From Bacteroidales bacterium (GTDB lineage Bacteria; Bacteroidota; Bacteroidia; Bacteroidales; ML635J-15): a stretch of 7,242 bases of DNA. A model generated the notes under the pieces. The model made no database searches. It was not told the origin of the DNA and worked only from the letters and a program-made list of their open reading frames with translations. The stretch's first letter is position 1. The number at the start of each line of letters is the position of its first letter. The stretch is taken from assembly GCA_028696755.1 (NCBI GenBank), contig JAQVGK010000175.1, forward strand, positions 1-7,242, given 5' to 3'. A program made the translations under genes and the position numbers. Of the stretch, positions 1 through 6,392 are shown piece after piece.

Positions 1-3000
1 AGGTAAAACTTCCTTCAACATCCGCTGTAGCATTAAGTTGTGTGGCAGATAAAGCCTCGTTGTTGTAGATGTCGGCTGGATTTTCCCACGAAATTATTGG
101 TGTAGCTTTTAAAATTTCGAAGTCTGCCTCAAAATATTGTAGTTGATAATTTGCTGATAATGCGAGATCTCCTTGTAATATCATGTAAAATCCTGCATTT
201 TCTCCAGGCTCACGTGTAAGAGCACCAGTAAATTCATCTCCACCAACAAGGTTGCCGTCGATAGTGTATGTGTATTCTAACGGGTCGTCTTCTCCATAGA
301 TTTTAGACTGATCAGGATCTGCCATAACCATGATTGGACGAGCAACAATTTCAAAATCATCACCAACAAAGCTCATGTTGTAGTTTGAGTTTATTGCAAG
401 TGTGCCTTGAGAGATTTCATATAATCCTAAATTTTCGCCAGCTTCTCTTGTTAATGAACCAGTAAAGTCATCTCCTATTGCCAGCGAGGTGTTTACACTA
501 TATAATAACTCGGGATCAGAATCACCATAATTCTTTGTTTGATTTGGTTCTACTGTTACAATAATGTCCTTTATTACAATCTCGAAATCGGCAGGAACAA
601 ATGTTACATCATAGTTGTTCGGAAGCATTACACTTCCTTGTGAAATAGCATAAAATCCAACATCTTCGCCTGCTTCTCTTGATAATGCTCCTGAGTAAGT
701 GTCGCTGCCAACTAAAGCTGCCGAGAATCCAAATGTTAATTCGGGGTCTGAATCTCCATATATTTTAGACTGGTTTGCATCAACAATCAGAGAAATAGGA
801 CGTGGTGTAATTTCAAAATAGTCTTGTATATAATTAATAGAATAGTTTGAGCCAGCGCTAAGAGTGCCCTGTTCTATTTCGTAAATACCAATATTTTCAC
901 CAAAATCTCTAACTAATGCGCCAGAGAAACTATCTCCACTTTCCAAACTTCCGGTAACGGTGTATGTGAAATTTGCTGGATCTGATTCTCCATAAACCTT
1001 TGTTTGACCAGCATCTGCAGTTACTGTTAATGCTTTAGCTGTGATTGCGAAATTACTTCCCGAAAATGTGATGTTGTAGTTTGAGTTTAGCGCTAAAGTT
1101 CCTTGAGTGATAGGATAATTACCTACATTTTCGCCAGCGGTTCTGGTTAATGCACCAGTAAAACTATCCCAAGAAGCAATGCTAACATTTGTAGTGTATG
1201 CAAACTCAGCAGGATCGGATTGTCCGTAAACTTTTGTTTGACCAGCAGTTACGGTAATTGTAATTGGTTTTACTTTAATCTGAAATTGTGCAGATGTAAA
1301 TCCAAGTGTATAGTTACTGCCTGCAGACAATGTTCCAAGTGTAATTGCATAGTTGCCTACATCTTCTCCAGCGTCTCTTGATATAGCTCCAGTAAAACTA
1401 TCTCCAGTTTCGAGAGTTCCCATTAGCCAATAAGTGAGAGTAGGATCTGTATCGCCATAAAATTTGTTCTGCATGTTATTCGCAACAACAGTTATGCTTT
1501 TTGGTGTAATTTCGAAATTTGCTGGTACATAAGTAATATTGTAATTTGAGCTAAGAGCTAGAGTTCCTTGCTGAATTTCGTATAGTCCAACATCCTCACC
1601 CGAAACACGAGTTAATGAACCGCTGAAATTATCGGCGCCAACCAAAGTGCCGGTAACCGTATAAGAATATGCCCCTGGATTAGATTGTCCATAGGTTTTT
1701 GTTTGACTGCTGTTTGCGGTTACTGTAATTGGCTTAGCTGTAATTTCAAAATTTGCTCCAACAAATGTGATATCGTAGTTTGCATTAACACCAAGAGTCC
1801 CTTGAGAAATTGGGTACAAACCAACAGTCTCACCTGCTGTTCTTGTTAAAGATCCGCTAAAAGTTTGAGAAAATGCCAAAGTGCCAGTATAAGTATATGT
1901 GTATGTTGGATTTCCTGTGCCATAAACCTTCGATTGTCCAGCGTCAACTGTAACGGTTAGTGGGCGTTTTGCAATATACAAATCGTCGGGTGTGTAGTTT
2001 ATGGTATAGTTTGAGCCTAGGGAAAGTGTTCCCTGCTGAATTTGAGCATAACAATCGCCACATTCGCCAACAACTCTGGTTAAAGCTCCCGAGAAACTAT
2101 CCGAACCAACAAGTGATGGAGTGTAAGTGTAAGTTAAAACAGGATCTGCATCTCCATAGATTTTTGATTGTGGATCGGCAGTTACATTTATAGTTTTTGT
2201 ATTAACGGTAAGATTTTGAACGACCTGTGGTGCAGGATTGTAAAATGCATTTCCTGCTTGATTAGCTCTGATTTCGCAAGTTCCTGCTCCAACAATAGTT
2301 ACAGTTGTTCCGTTTGTCCCTGTACAAGTTGCAACAGATGTGTTAGAACTTGTAAAAACAACATCTAAACCTGATGAGGCAGTTGCAGAAACTGTAAATG
2401 CAACATCACCGTATGTTTTGGTTGGAATAGCGTTGAAATTACTGATTGTTTGATCCTGAAGTGTACCTGTTCCCTGCAAAACTATTGTGTATGGATTTTC
2501 GTCAGAGTCGTCGTTGGCAATTACAAGATTAGTTGTGTGCGAACCGGCAGCGGGAGGTGTATATATAACTGTAAAACTTGTACTTCCTGCAGGGGCTACC
2601 GGACTGCTTACCGAAGCCTGATTAATTGTAAATGCTCCTACATCGCCAGTTGATTTGTCAATTTTAGGTGTGCCGGTAAGGTTTAAGTCTCCGCCACCTG
2701 AATTTTCAATTGTAAAGCTTATTGCCGAACTACTATTGCCATATAAAATACTGCCAAAATCGTAGCTGTCTCCACTTGCAATGTTTGTAACGTTTTGCTT
2801 AACATTTATCTCGGGAGAGTTGCGGAAGAAATAAACTGAGCCTGCTGCACTAGCAATGTTTAATCCATTTGCATCCTGGTCTTCTGTGTTTGCACCAACT
2901 ATTGCATGGTTGCCTGAAATCCCGACAGAAAAGCCAAAATTGTCAGCAGACATTCTATCCGAAGCACAAATCTTTTGCGCCTGTGACCAAACGTCGGAAG

Positions 3001-4165
3001 TGTTTTTAAAGATATATGCAGATCCAGCAGCACTGTAATATGACCCAACGTCTCCAACTTCATTATGGTCTTCTAGATTTGCGCCAATAGCAGCATACGA
3101 ACCACTAATCGAAACATTTAAACCAAACTGGTCATAGGCAGTTCTATCTGAGGTTACAATTTTTTGTAGTTGGGACCAAGTACCTGCATTGTTTTTAAAT
3201 ATATATGCTGAGCCGGCACTAAGTTTTGTGTCTGCACCCGCGGCATCTTCATCTTCGTTATAGGCACCAACAATTAAATAGTTATTGTCTATATCAACAG
3301 AATAGCCAAAATAATCTGAAGCGGCTCTATCGGAAGGAACAATTTTTTGTACTTGAGAAAATGTCCCAGCTGTATTCAAGAAAATGTATGCAGAACCAGC
3401 TTCGGACATAGTACCTGAACCTCCTGAGTTTTCATCTTCGGCATAAGCTCCTATTATAGCATAATTTCCACTCAAAGCAACTGACCAGCCAAAATAATCT
3501 GCTGCAGCTCTGTCGGATGCAACAATTTTTTGTGTTTGAGTCCAGACATCAGCCGTGTTTTTGAAAACGTATGCTGATCCTGCTTGAGCAAGAGTTGCAC
3601 TACCAGCAGCATTTTCATCCTCTCTCCATGCTCCAACAATTATGTATTGTCCGTCAATTGCTACCGACTGTCCAAAGAAGTCGTCAGTAAATCTATCCGA
3701 AGCACAAATCTTTTGCTGAAAAGCCCAAGTGCCAGCGTTGTTTTTATATACATAGGCTGATCCAGAATTTGACACAGTCCCAGTTCCAGAGGCATTCTCA
3801 TCTTCCTGATAAGCTCCAACAACAATATAATTTCCACTTATTGAAACTGATGCTCCGAATAAGTCATCAACATTTCTATCAGGGGCAACAATTTTTTGTG
3901 CCTGAGTCCAAGTGGTACCATTGAACTCAAAAATGTATGCTGAACCAGCATTACTGAGTGTGTTCGCTCCTGAAGCGTCATGATCCTCCCAATATGCTCC
4001 AACAACTGCATAATTGCCATCTATCGCGACAGAGTAGCCAAAATTGTCCGATACCGCTCTATCCGATGCGCACGACTTTATAATCTGATTCCAGTTCTGA
4101 GCCGAAACCTGAGTGGAGATTAGCGTTATTGCTAATACTGATAAAAGTAAAAATTTGATTTTCAT
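1..4165 (-). CDS. Large exported repeat surface protein (FG-GAP propeller, anchor-D, Ig-like, nine MBG repeats), C-terminus outside window
   Basis: The frame is open from an ATG at 4163-4165 to the left edge, at least 1388 residues with no stop seen. The start is chosen because it gives a classic signal peptide: MKIK, a hydrophobic stretch to about residue 18, and likely cleavage after VSA (residue 22). In order follow seven FG-GAP-type repeats (33-450), a choice-of-anchor-D domain opening with PEINV (451-567), an Ig-like domain opening with QTISNF (572-655), nine MBG-type repeats (657-1352), and the opening of a further Ig-like module (TPIISW, NPADI, ALSATQLNA; 1353-1388). Such proteins are exported adhesin-like proteins of Bacteroidota, usually ending in a T9SS sorting domain. 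That end is not visible here, so T9SS export is inferred, partly from the neighbouring nuclease. No catalytic domain is visible. Ligand and role are unknown; a propeller head on a stalk of Ig-like domains suggests binding or adhesion. Only seven cysteines occur. Confidence 0.93.
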   Translation of the reverse strand, partial: MKIKFLLLSVLAITLISTQVSAQNWNQIIKSCASDRAVSDNFGYSVAIDGNYAVVGAYWEDHDASGANTLSNAGSAYIFEFNGTTWTQAQKIVAPDRNVDDLFGASVSISGNYIVVGAYQEDENASGTGTVSNSGSAYVYKNNAGTWAFQQKICASDRFTDDFFGQSVAIDGQYIIVGAWREDENAAGSATLAQAGSAYVFKNTADVWTQTQKIVASDRAAADYFGWSVALSGNYAIIGAYAEDENSGGSGTMSEAGSAYIFLNTAGTFSQVQKIVPSDRAASDYFGYSVDIDNNYLIVGAYNEDEDAAGADTKLSAGSAYIFKNNAGTWSQLQKIVTSDRTAYDQFGLNVSISGSYAAIGANLEDHNEVGDVGSYYSAAGSAYIFKNTSDVWSQAQKICASDRMSADNFGFSVGISGNHAIVGANTEDQDANGLNIASAAGSVYFFRNSPEINVKQNVTNIASGDSYDFGSILYGNSSSAISFTIENSGGGDLNLTGTPKIDKSTGDVGAFTINQASVSSPVAPAGSTSFTVIYTPPAAGSHTTNLVIANDDSDENPYTIVLQGTGTLQDQTISNFNAIPTKTYGDVAFTVSATASSGLDVVFTSSNTSVATCTGTNGTTVTIVGAGTCEIRANQAGNAFYNPAPQVVQNLTVNTKTINVTADPQSKIYGDADPVLTYTYTPSLVGSDSFSGALTRVVGECGDCYAQIQQGTLSLGSNYTINYTPDDLYIAKRPLTVTVDAGQSKVYGTGNPTYTYTYTGTLAFSQTFSGSLTRTAGETVGLYPISQGTLGVNANYDITFVGANFEITAKPITVTANSSQTKTYGQSNPGAYSYTVTGTLVGADNFSGSLTRVSGEDVGLYEIQQGTLALSSNYNITYVPANFEITPKSITVVANNMQNKFYGDTDPTLTYWLMGTLETGDSFTGAISRDAGEDVGNYAITLGTLSAGSNYTLGFTSAQFQIKVKPITITVTAGQTKVYGQSDPAEFAYTTNVSIASWDSFTGALTRTAGENVGNYPITQGTLALNSNYNITFSGSNFAITAKALTVTADAGQTKVYGESDPANFTYTVTGSLESGDSFSGALVRDFGENIGIYEIEQGTLSAGSNYSINYIQDYFEITPRPISLIVDANQSKIYGDSDPELTFGFSAALVGSDTYSGALSREAGEDVGFYAISQGSVMLPNNYDVTFVPADFEIVIKDIIVTVEPNQTKNYGDSDPELLYSVNTSLAIGDDFTGSLTREAGENLGLYEISQGTLAINSNYNMSFVGDDFEIVARPIMVMADPDQSKIYGEDDPLEYTYTIDGNLVGGDEFTGALTREPGENAGFYMILQGDLALSANYQLQYFEADFEILKATPIISWENPADIYNNEALSATQLNATADVEGSFT
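110..2197 (-). repeat. Array of nine MBG-type Ig-like repeats
   Basis: Nine consecutive units of 76-78 residues start at residues 657, 733, 810, 888, 965, 1043, 1121, 1198 and 1275 (DNA positions 2197, 1969, 1738, 1504, 1273, 1039, 805, 574 and 343). The shared pattern is K-P-(I/L)-TVTA, Q-(T/S)-K-x-YG-(D/Q)-(S/D)-(D/N)-P, SG-(A/S)-LTR, GE-x-x-G-x-Y, QGTL, NY-x-I-x-(F/Y), then (D/N)FEI. This matches the MBG domain of the bacterial Ig-like superfamily, thought to form rod-like stalks. Units are diverged and none looks recently duplicated. Unit 1 is unusual in carrying a CxxC in place of the usual GENVGLY-type loop. Confidence 0.88.
2198..2815 (-). other. Choice-of-anchor-D domain followed by a cysteine-paired Ig-like domain
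   Basis: This linker lies between the two repeat arrays. Residues 451-567 start with SPEINVKQ, contain YDFGSI, FTIENSG and a run of hydrophobic beta-strands, and end in VLQGTGT. That is the pattern of the choice-of-anchor-D (ASPM/SPD-2/Hydin-like) beta-sandwich common in Bacteroidota surface proteins. Residues 572-655 (QTISNF, KTYGD, SATASSGL, VVFTSS, GAGTCEIRA, QAGN) match a bacterial Ig-like domain often found next to MBG repeats. Its two cysteines, C614 and C630, lie where this family commonly has a pair and could form a disulfide after export. Both assignments are by eye from sequence pattern. Confidence 0.8.
2816..4069 (-). repeat. Array of seven FG-GAP-type repeats (probable seven-bladed beta-propeller)
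   Basis: Seven tandem units begin at residues 33, 94, 155, 216, 277, 338 and 401 of the large protein (DNA positions 4069, 3886, 3703, 3520, 3337, 3154 and 2965). Spacing is 61 residues, except unit 6, which has two extra residues (63), and unit 7, which is shortened. The shared pattern is SDR, D-x-FG-x-SV, G-x-Y-x-(I/V)VGA, ED, a glycine-rich turn, AGSAY-(I/V)-F, then W-x-Q-x-QKI. This fits the FG-GAP repeat family related to integrin alpha propellers. The canonical DxDxDG calcium loop is absent; each unit instead has an acidic ED pair followed by a small-residue/glycine turn. At the DNA level the units are clearly related but diverged, so this is an old duplication rather than a recent expansion. 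Confidence 0.9.
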
Positions 4166-4168
4166 AGT

Positions 4169-4218
4169 TTTGTGTGTTTGTTTGTAAAAAATGCTCTTAA
4201 TCAAAGCGAACACACAAA
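4169..4218 (-). promoter_or_regulatory. Inverted repeat in the leader of the large surface-protein gene
   Basis: TTTGTGTGTT (4169-4178) and its exact reverse complement AACACACAAA (4209-4218) flank a 30-nt spacer. The outer arm overlaps the candidate -7 box and the other arm ends 4 nt before the start codon at 4165. It could be a regulator site or a DNA cruciform/leader structure. The arms are low-complexity (alternating GT), so chance is possible. Confidence 0.3.
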
Positions 4219-4222
4219 TATA
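4215..4222 (-). promoter_or_regulatory. Candidate -7 promoter box for the large surface-protein gene
   Basis: On the minus strand this reads TATATTTG, an exact match to the Bacteroidota -7 consensus TAnnTTTG, with 49 nt between it and the ATG at 4165. No convincing TTTG -33 element lies about 20 nt upstream; a C-rich stretch is there instead. It would give a leader of roughly 40 nt. The 4166-4282 gap holds this box, the inverted repeat beside it and the end of the nuclease hairpin, but no gene. Confidence 0.45.
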
Positions 4223-4269
4223 TGAAAAATTTTAAACAGAAGGGGGTTTTGTGGAAAAATAATTAATTG

Positions 4270-4283
4270 GTAGTTCCCACTAC
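4270..4283 (-). terminator. Weak hairpin over the nuclease stop codon
   Basis: On the minus strand GTAGT, a GGGA loop and ACTAC form a 5-bp stem that overlaps the TAG stop (4283-4285) and a second in-frame TAG directly after it. A short T run follows about 10 nt downstream. The stem is short and the T run is distant, so this is only a possible terminator or 3'-end structure. Confidence 0.25.
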
Positions 4284-5353
4284 TATCTTACAACACTAAC
4301 TTTCTGAATTAACTTTCTGTCCTGTAAGTTGATTGAAACAATATACACGCCTTCGGGCAAGTTCGAAATATTGATATTTTCGGTTACATCAGTTAGTTTT
4401 TGGGAATAAACTACTCTACCTGTTAAATCAATAATGTTAATTGTTGAGTTTTCATCATGTGCAAAAGTGCAGTTTATTGTAACATATTCACTCGCAGGAT
4501 TTGGATAAACATCAAAAAATACTTTGCTGGTCGAAATATAATTTGGAACATAATTAGGGTCCCAAACAGCATCGGCCCATTCTGGATTGTCGATATATGG
4601 ATTGCGATTGTGCTGAATATTGTAAACTGCATTATTTCTATCGATTTCCTTTTGTGATACAGGATCATCGTGATGCCACTGCAATAGCATATTTCTTGCC
4701 CAGGTGGTATAGTTGTTCCCACTAATCATGTCGCTTGACCAACCAGAAAAACTATTCATGTATCTGGTTGCCATATAAAAATAGTTTCTGGCAAAATCAC
4801 CTTTGAATTCATCAATCGGCTCGAAAACTGTTCCCGTATATCCAGGGTAATTACAAGAACCAACTTTACTTCCATTAGACGAAACCCAGGTAGTAGAGCC
4901 GACTTCTCCAAAAGGATAATTGCTTCTCCTATTATTTACGTATCCATCTGTTGGAACAAGGTGAAATAAATCTGCATATTGAATTGCAGAGCCACCACCC
5001 CACCATGATTTTGGAAACGAATGTTCTTTATTGTAACAATCGCCTTCTTCGTCGTAATTGCCACATTCGTCACTAGAGTTGTAGTAGAAATAATAATCAG
5101 CTGTACCCGAGGCATCCATCGAATACATATCCCAAACTTTGTTTCCACCAATATTGTCAGTGTAATAAAAATCATCTTCTAGGTTGTCGTAATCATTAGA
5201 AGTGTGTCCACTAGTTATTATTCCACGAAGTGCGTTTCTTAAATTATCTCCTACTAATCCTTCTGTTCCATCATAATAACCTGCCGGAATTTGTGCGAAT
5301 AAAGCAATACTTATATTAATAAGTATAAAAGTCAATAAAAATTTAAATCTCAT
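4283..5353 (-). CDS. Secreted endonuclease I family nuclease with T9SS type A sorting domain
   Basis: This 356-residue protein has a signal peptide (MRFKF, then a hydrophobic stretch; likely cleavage after LFA, residue 20), an endonuclease I domain (about 25-265) and a C-terminal sorting tail (about 277-356). The nuclease signature is clear: KEHSFPKSW with E110 and H111, DLFHLVPTDGYVN with downstream RSNYPFG (128-149), and WHHDDPVSQKE, RNNAVYNIQ and NRNPYIDNPEW (226-259). In EndA/Vvn-type enzymes the histidine of the EH motif is the general base, and the Glu and a downstream Asn bind the metal; here the Asn is probably N140, N141 or N145. The tail has the DVYPNPAS start, IIDLTGRVVY and LPEGVYIV blocks of T9SS type A domains, so the enzyme should be secreted or cell-surface bound and degrade extracellular DNA or RNA, perhaps for nutrients. 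C97 and C106 could form a disulfide. The gene lies 44 bp downstream of purN. Confidence 0.95.
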   Translation of the reverse strand: MRFKFLLTFILINISIALFAQIPAGYYDGTEGLVGDNLRNALRGIITSGHTSNDYDNLEDDFYYTDNIGGNKVWDMYSMDASGTADYYFYYNSSDECGNYDEEGDCYNKEHSFPKSWWGGGSAIQYADLFHLVPTDGYVNNRRSNYPFGEVGSTTWVSSNGSKVGSCNYPGYTGTVFEPIDEFKGDFARNYFYMATRYMNSFSGWSSDMISGNNYTTWARNMLLQWHHDDPVSQKEIDRNNAVYNIQHNRNPYIDNPEWADAVWDPNYVPNYISTSKVFFDVYPNPASEYVTINCTFAHDENSTINIIDLTGRVVYSQKLTDVTENINISNLPEGVYIVSINLQDRKLIQKVSVVR

Positions 5354-5380
5354 TATAATGTTTTTAAAATAATTTCCACA

Positions 5381-5401
5381 GTAGCATTTAAAATCTGCTA
5401 C
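5381..5401 (-). terminator. Hairpin over the purN stop codon
   Basis: GTAGCA (5381-5386) and TGCTAC (5396-5401) form a 6-bp perfect stem with a 9-nt AT-rich loop, covering the purN TAG stop (5398-5400). No T run follows directly, although the next bases are AT-rich. This is a weak candidate for a purN transcript end. Confidence 0.25.
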
Positions 5402-5979
5402 AAATTTACAGCTATTTTCTCAATTATGGTAGGAAAAAACTTGTATTCTAACTCGTGAACCTTTGTAGCAATAGAATCGGGCGTGTCGGTAGCATCAATT
5501 TTTACCTTATGTTGATAAATAATATTTCCTTCGTCGTAATGCTCATTAACAAAATGAATGGTAATTCCTGTTTCAGTTTCCTTGTTTTCGTGAACTGCTT
5601 TGTGAACATTATCGCCATACATTCCCTTACCGCCATATTTTGGTAATAATGCGGGATGAATATTAATAATACGGTTTGGATATTTTTTTACCATCCACTC
5701 TGGAATTAACCATAAAAATCCAGCAAGCACGATAAAATTGATGTATTTCTCACTCAAATAGGTGTCAACAATGCCATTTTCGGCAAAATCCGACCTGTTG
5801 AACAACAGGAAATCGAGCTTAAGTCGAGTAGCACGCTCAAATACGTATGCATCTGGCTTATTGCAAAGCACACAGGCTATTTTAATATGCTCCGATGATA
5901 CAAAATAATTATGTATGTTTTCTACGTTAGAGCCTGATCCTGAGGCGAATAGCGCTATATTTACCTTGTTTTCTGTCAT
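5398..5979 (-). CDS. purN: Phosphoribosylglycinamide formyltransferase (GAR transformylase)
   Basis: PurN transfers a formyl group from 10-formyltetrahydrofolate to GAR, giving FGAR, in cytosolic de novo purine synthesis. The 193-residue length is close to the usual PurN size (about 190-212). Motifs are in the expected order: ALFASGSGSN near the N-terminus (phosphate-binding loop, residues 9-18), FIVLAGFLWLIP (82-93), INIHPALLPKYGGKGMYG (105-122) with catalytic N106 and H108, and IHFVNEHYDEGNII (141-154) with D149 equivalent to the catalytic Asp of E. coli PurN (D144). The GGKGMYG form of the substrate loop is typical of Bacteroidota. The start at 5979 leaves only a short MTENKV lead before the first beta-strand, as expected. 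The gene is divergent from acpP, across a 151-bp gap. No convincing promoter for purN itself is visible in that gap. Confidence 0.96.
   Translation of the reverse strand: MTENKVNIALFASGSGSNVENIHNYFVSSEHIKIACVLCNKPDAYVFERATRLKLDFLLFNRSDFAENGIVDTYLSEKYINFIVLAGFLWLIPEWMVKKYPNRIINIHPALLPKYGGKGMYGDNVHKAVHENKETETGITIHFVNEHYDEGNIIYQHKVKIDATDTPDSIATKVHELEYKFFPTIIEKIAVNL
5401..5408 (-). promoter_or_regulatory. Candidate -7 promoter box for the nuclease gene
   Basis: On the minus strand this reads TAAATTTG, an exact TAnnTTTG match inside the last codons of purN, with 47 nt between it and the nuclease ATG at 5353. No TTTG -33 element is visible at the usual distance. Because it also encodes the purN C-terminus, the match may be partly coincidental. 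Confidence 0.35.
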
Positions 5980-6044
5980 TTGTCCTTAATATTGTTGTCC
6001 AGATGCCTGATAATCAGCAACTTAGAATAATTGTTAATAAAAAA

Positions 6045-6069
6045 CTGTTCAAAATGTTTGACCGAACAG
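6045..6069 (+). promoter_or_regulatory. Inverted repeat over the acpP -33 element (candidate operator)
   Basis: CTGTTC (6045-6050) and GAACAG (6064-6069) are exact reverse complements separated by 13 nt. The TTTG taken as the -33 element of the acpP promoter (6057-6060) sits in the spacer. The 25-bp dyad has the size expected of a dimeric repressor site and lies between divergent purN and acpP, so it could affect either. No regulator is identified and a 6-bp arm can occur by chance. Confidence 0.35.
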
Positions 6070-6088
6070 ATAGAATTTAGTTAATTTG
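6057..6088 (+). promoter_or_regulatory. Bacteroidota-type promoter for acpP-fabF
   Basis: TTTG (6057-6060) and TTAATTTG (6081-6088) are 20 nt apart, fitting the TTTG / TAnnTTTG -33/-7 promoter recognised by the Bacteroidota primary sigma factor, with one mismatch in the -7 box. Forty-two nt separate it from the acpP ATG, giving a leader of about 35 nt. The leader is very AT-rich and has no clear Shine-Dalgarno sequence, as is usual in this phylum. Confidence 0.6.
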
Positions 6089-6130
6089 CACCGCAAAAGT
6101 AATTAATTTATTAATCTTAAATTATTAATT

Positions 6131-6367
6131 ATGTCAGACATTACAACTAGAGTAAAAAGTATTATCGTTGATAAACTAGGTGTTGACGAATCAGAAGTAA
6201 CTCCAGAAGCTAGCTTCACTAATGATCTTGGTGCAGACTCTTTGGATACCGTTGAACTTATCATGGAATTTGAAAAGGAATTCGAAATTTCTATTTCAGA
6301 CCAGGATGCTGAAAAAATCGGCACAGTTGGCGACGTTATCAGCTACATGGAAACTCACGCAAAGTAA
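6131..6367 (+). CDS. acpP: Acyl carrier protein
   Basis: This 78-residue acidic protein carries growing acyl chains on a phosphopantetheine arm in type II fatty acid synthesis in the cytosol. The attachment motif GADSLD is present with the modified serine at S37, within the helix II context ([16 protein letters not shown]). Length matches the family (77-80 residues). The start at 6131 gives the usual short lead MSDIT before helix I. The gene is followed after 25 bp by fabF on the same strand, the acpP-fabF order common in bacteria, so the two are almost certainly co-transcribed from the promoter at 6057-6088. Function is not in doubt. Confidence 0.98.
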   Translation: MSDITTRVKSIIVDKLGVDESEVTPEASFTNDLGADSLDTVELIMEFEKEFEISISDQDAEKIGTVGDVISYMETHAK

Positions 6368-6392
6368 TTTTGTTTAATTAAAAAAATCAGGT

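Noticed and set aside
1960..3411. Several plus-strand ORFs of 60-77 codons
   Set aside because: They lie antisense to the continuous repeat-protein frame, have no recognisable domain, and owe their length to the low stop frequency opposite a repetitive gene.
3160..3897. T6 runs at 3160-3165, 3343-3348, 3526-3531 and 3892-3897 as phase-variable tracts
   Set aside because: They recur because the QKI codons are conserved, and six bases is short for slipped-strand phase variation.
3838..4020. 60-codon minus-strand ORF
   Set aside because: It is in a different frame inside propeller units 1-2 of the large protein; the main frame has a signal peptide and clear domains.
1..4069. Regular periodicity suggestive of a CRISPR or other DNA repeat array
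   Set aside because: The periods (about 183 and 232 nt) match protein repeats in one open frame, and the units are diverged rather than identical.
2816..4069. Canonical DxDxDG calcium loops in the FG-GAP repeats
   Set aside because: I found only ED pairs with a glycine turn; calcium binding cannot be claimed from the sequence.
4457..5175. Small ORFs in other frames over the nuclease gene
   Set aside because: The nuclease frame has full-length family motifs and a sorting domain; the others are shadows.
5455..5646. Plus-strand ORF of 63 codons
   Set aside because: It is antisense to the well-supported purN and encodes no known motif.
5980..6130. A promoter for purN in the divergent gap
   Set aside because: No TAnnTTTG with a partner TTTG is visible on the minus strand at a suitable distance from 5979.
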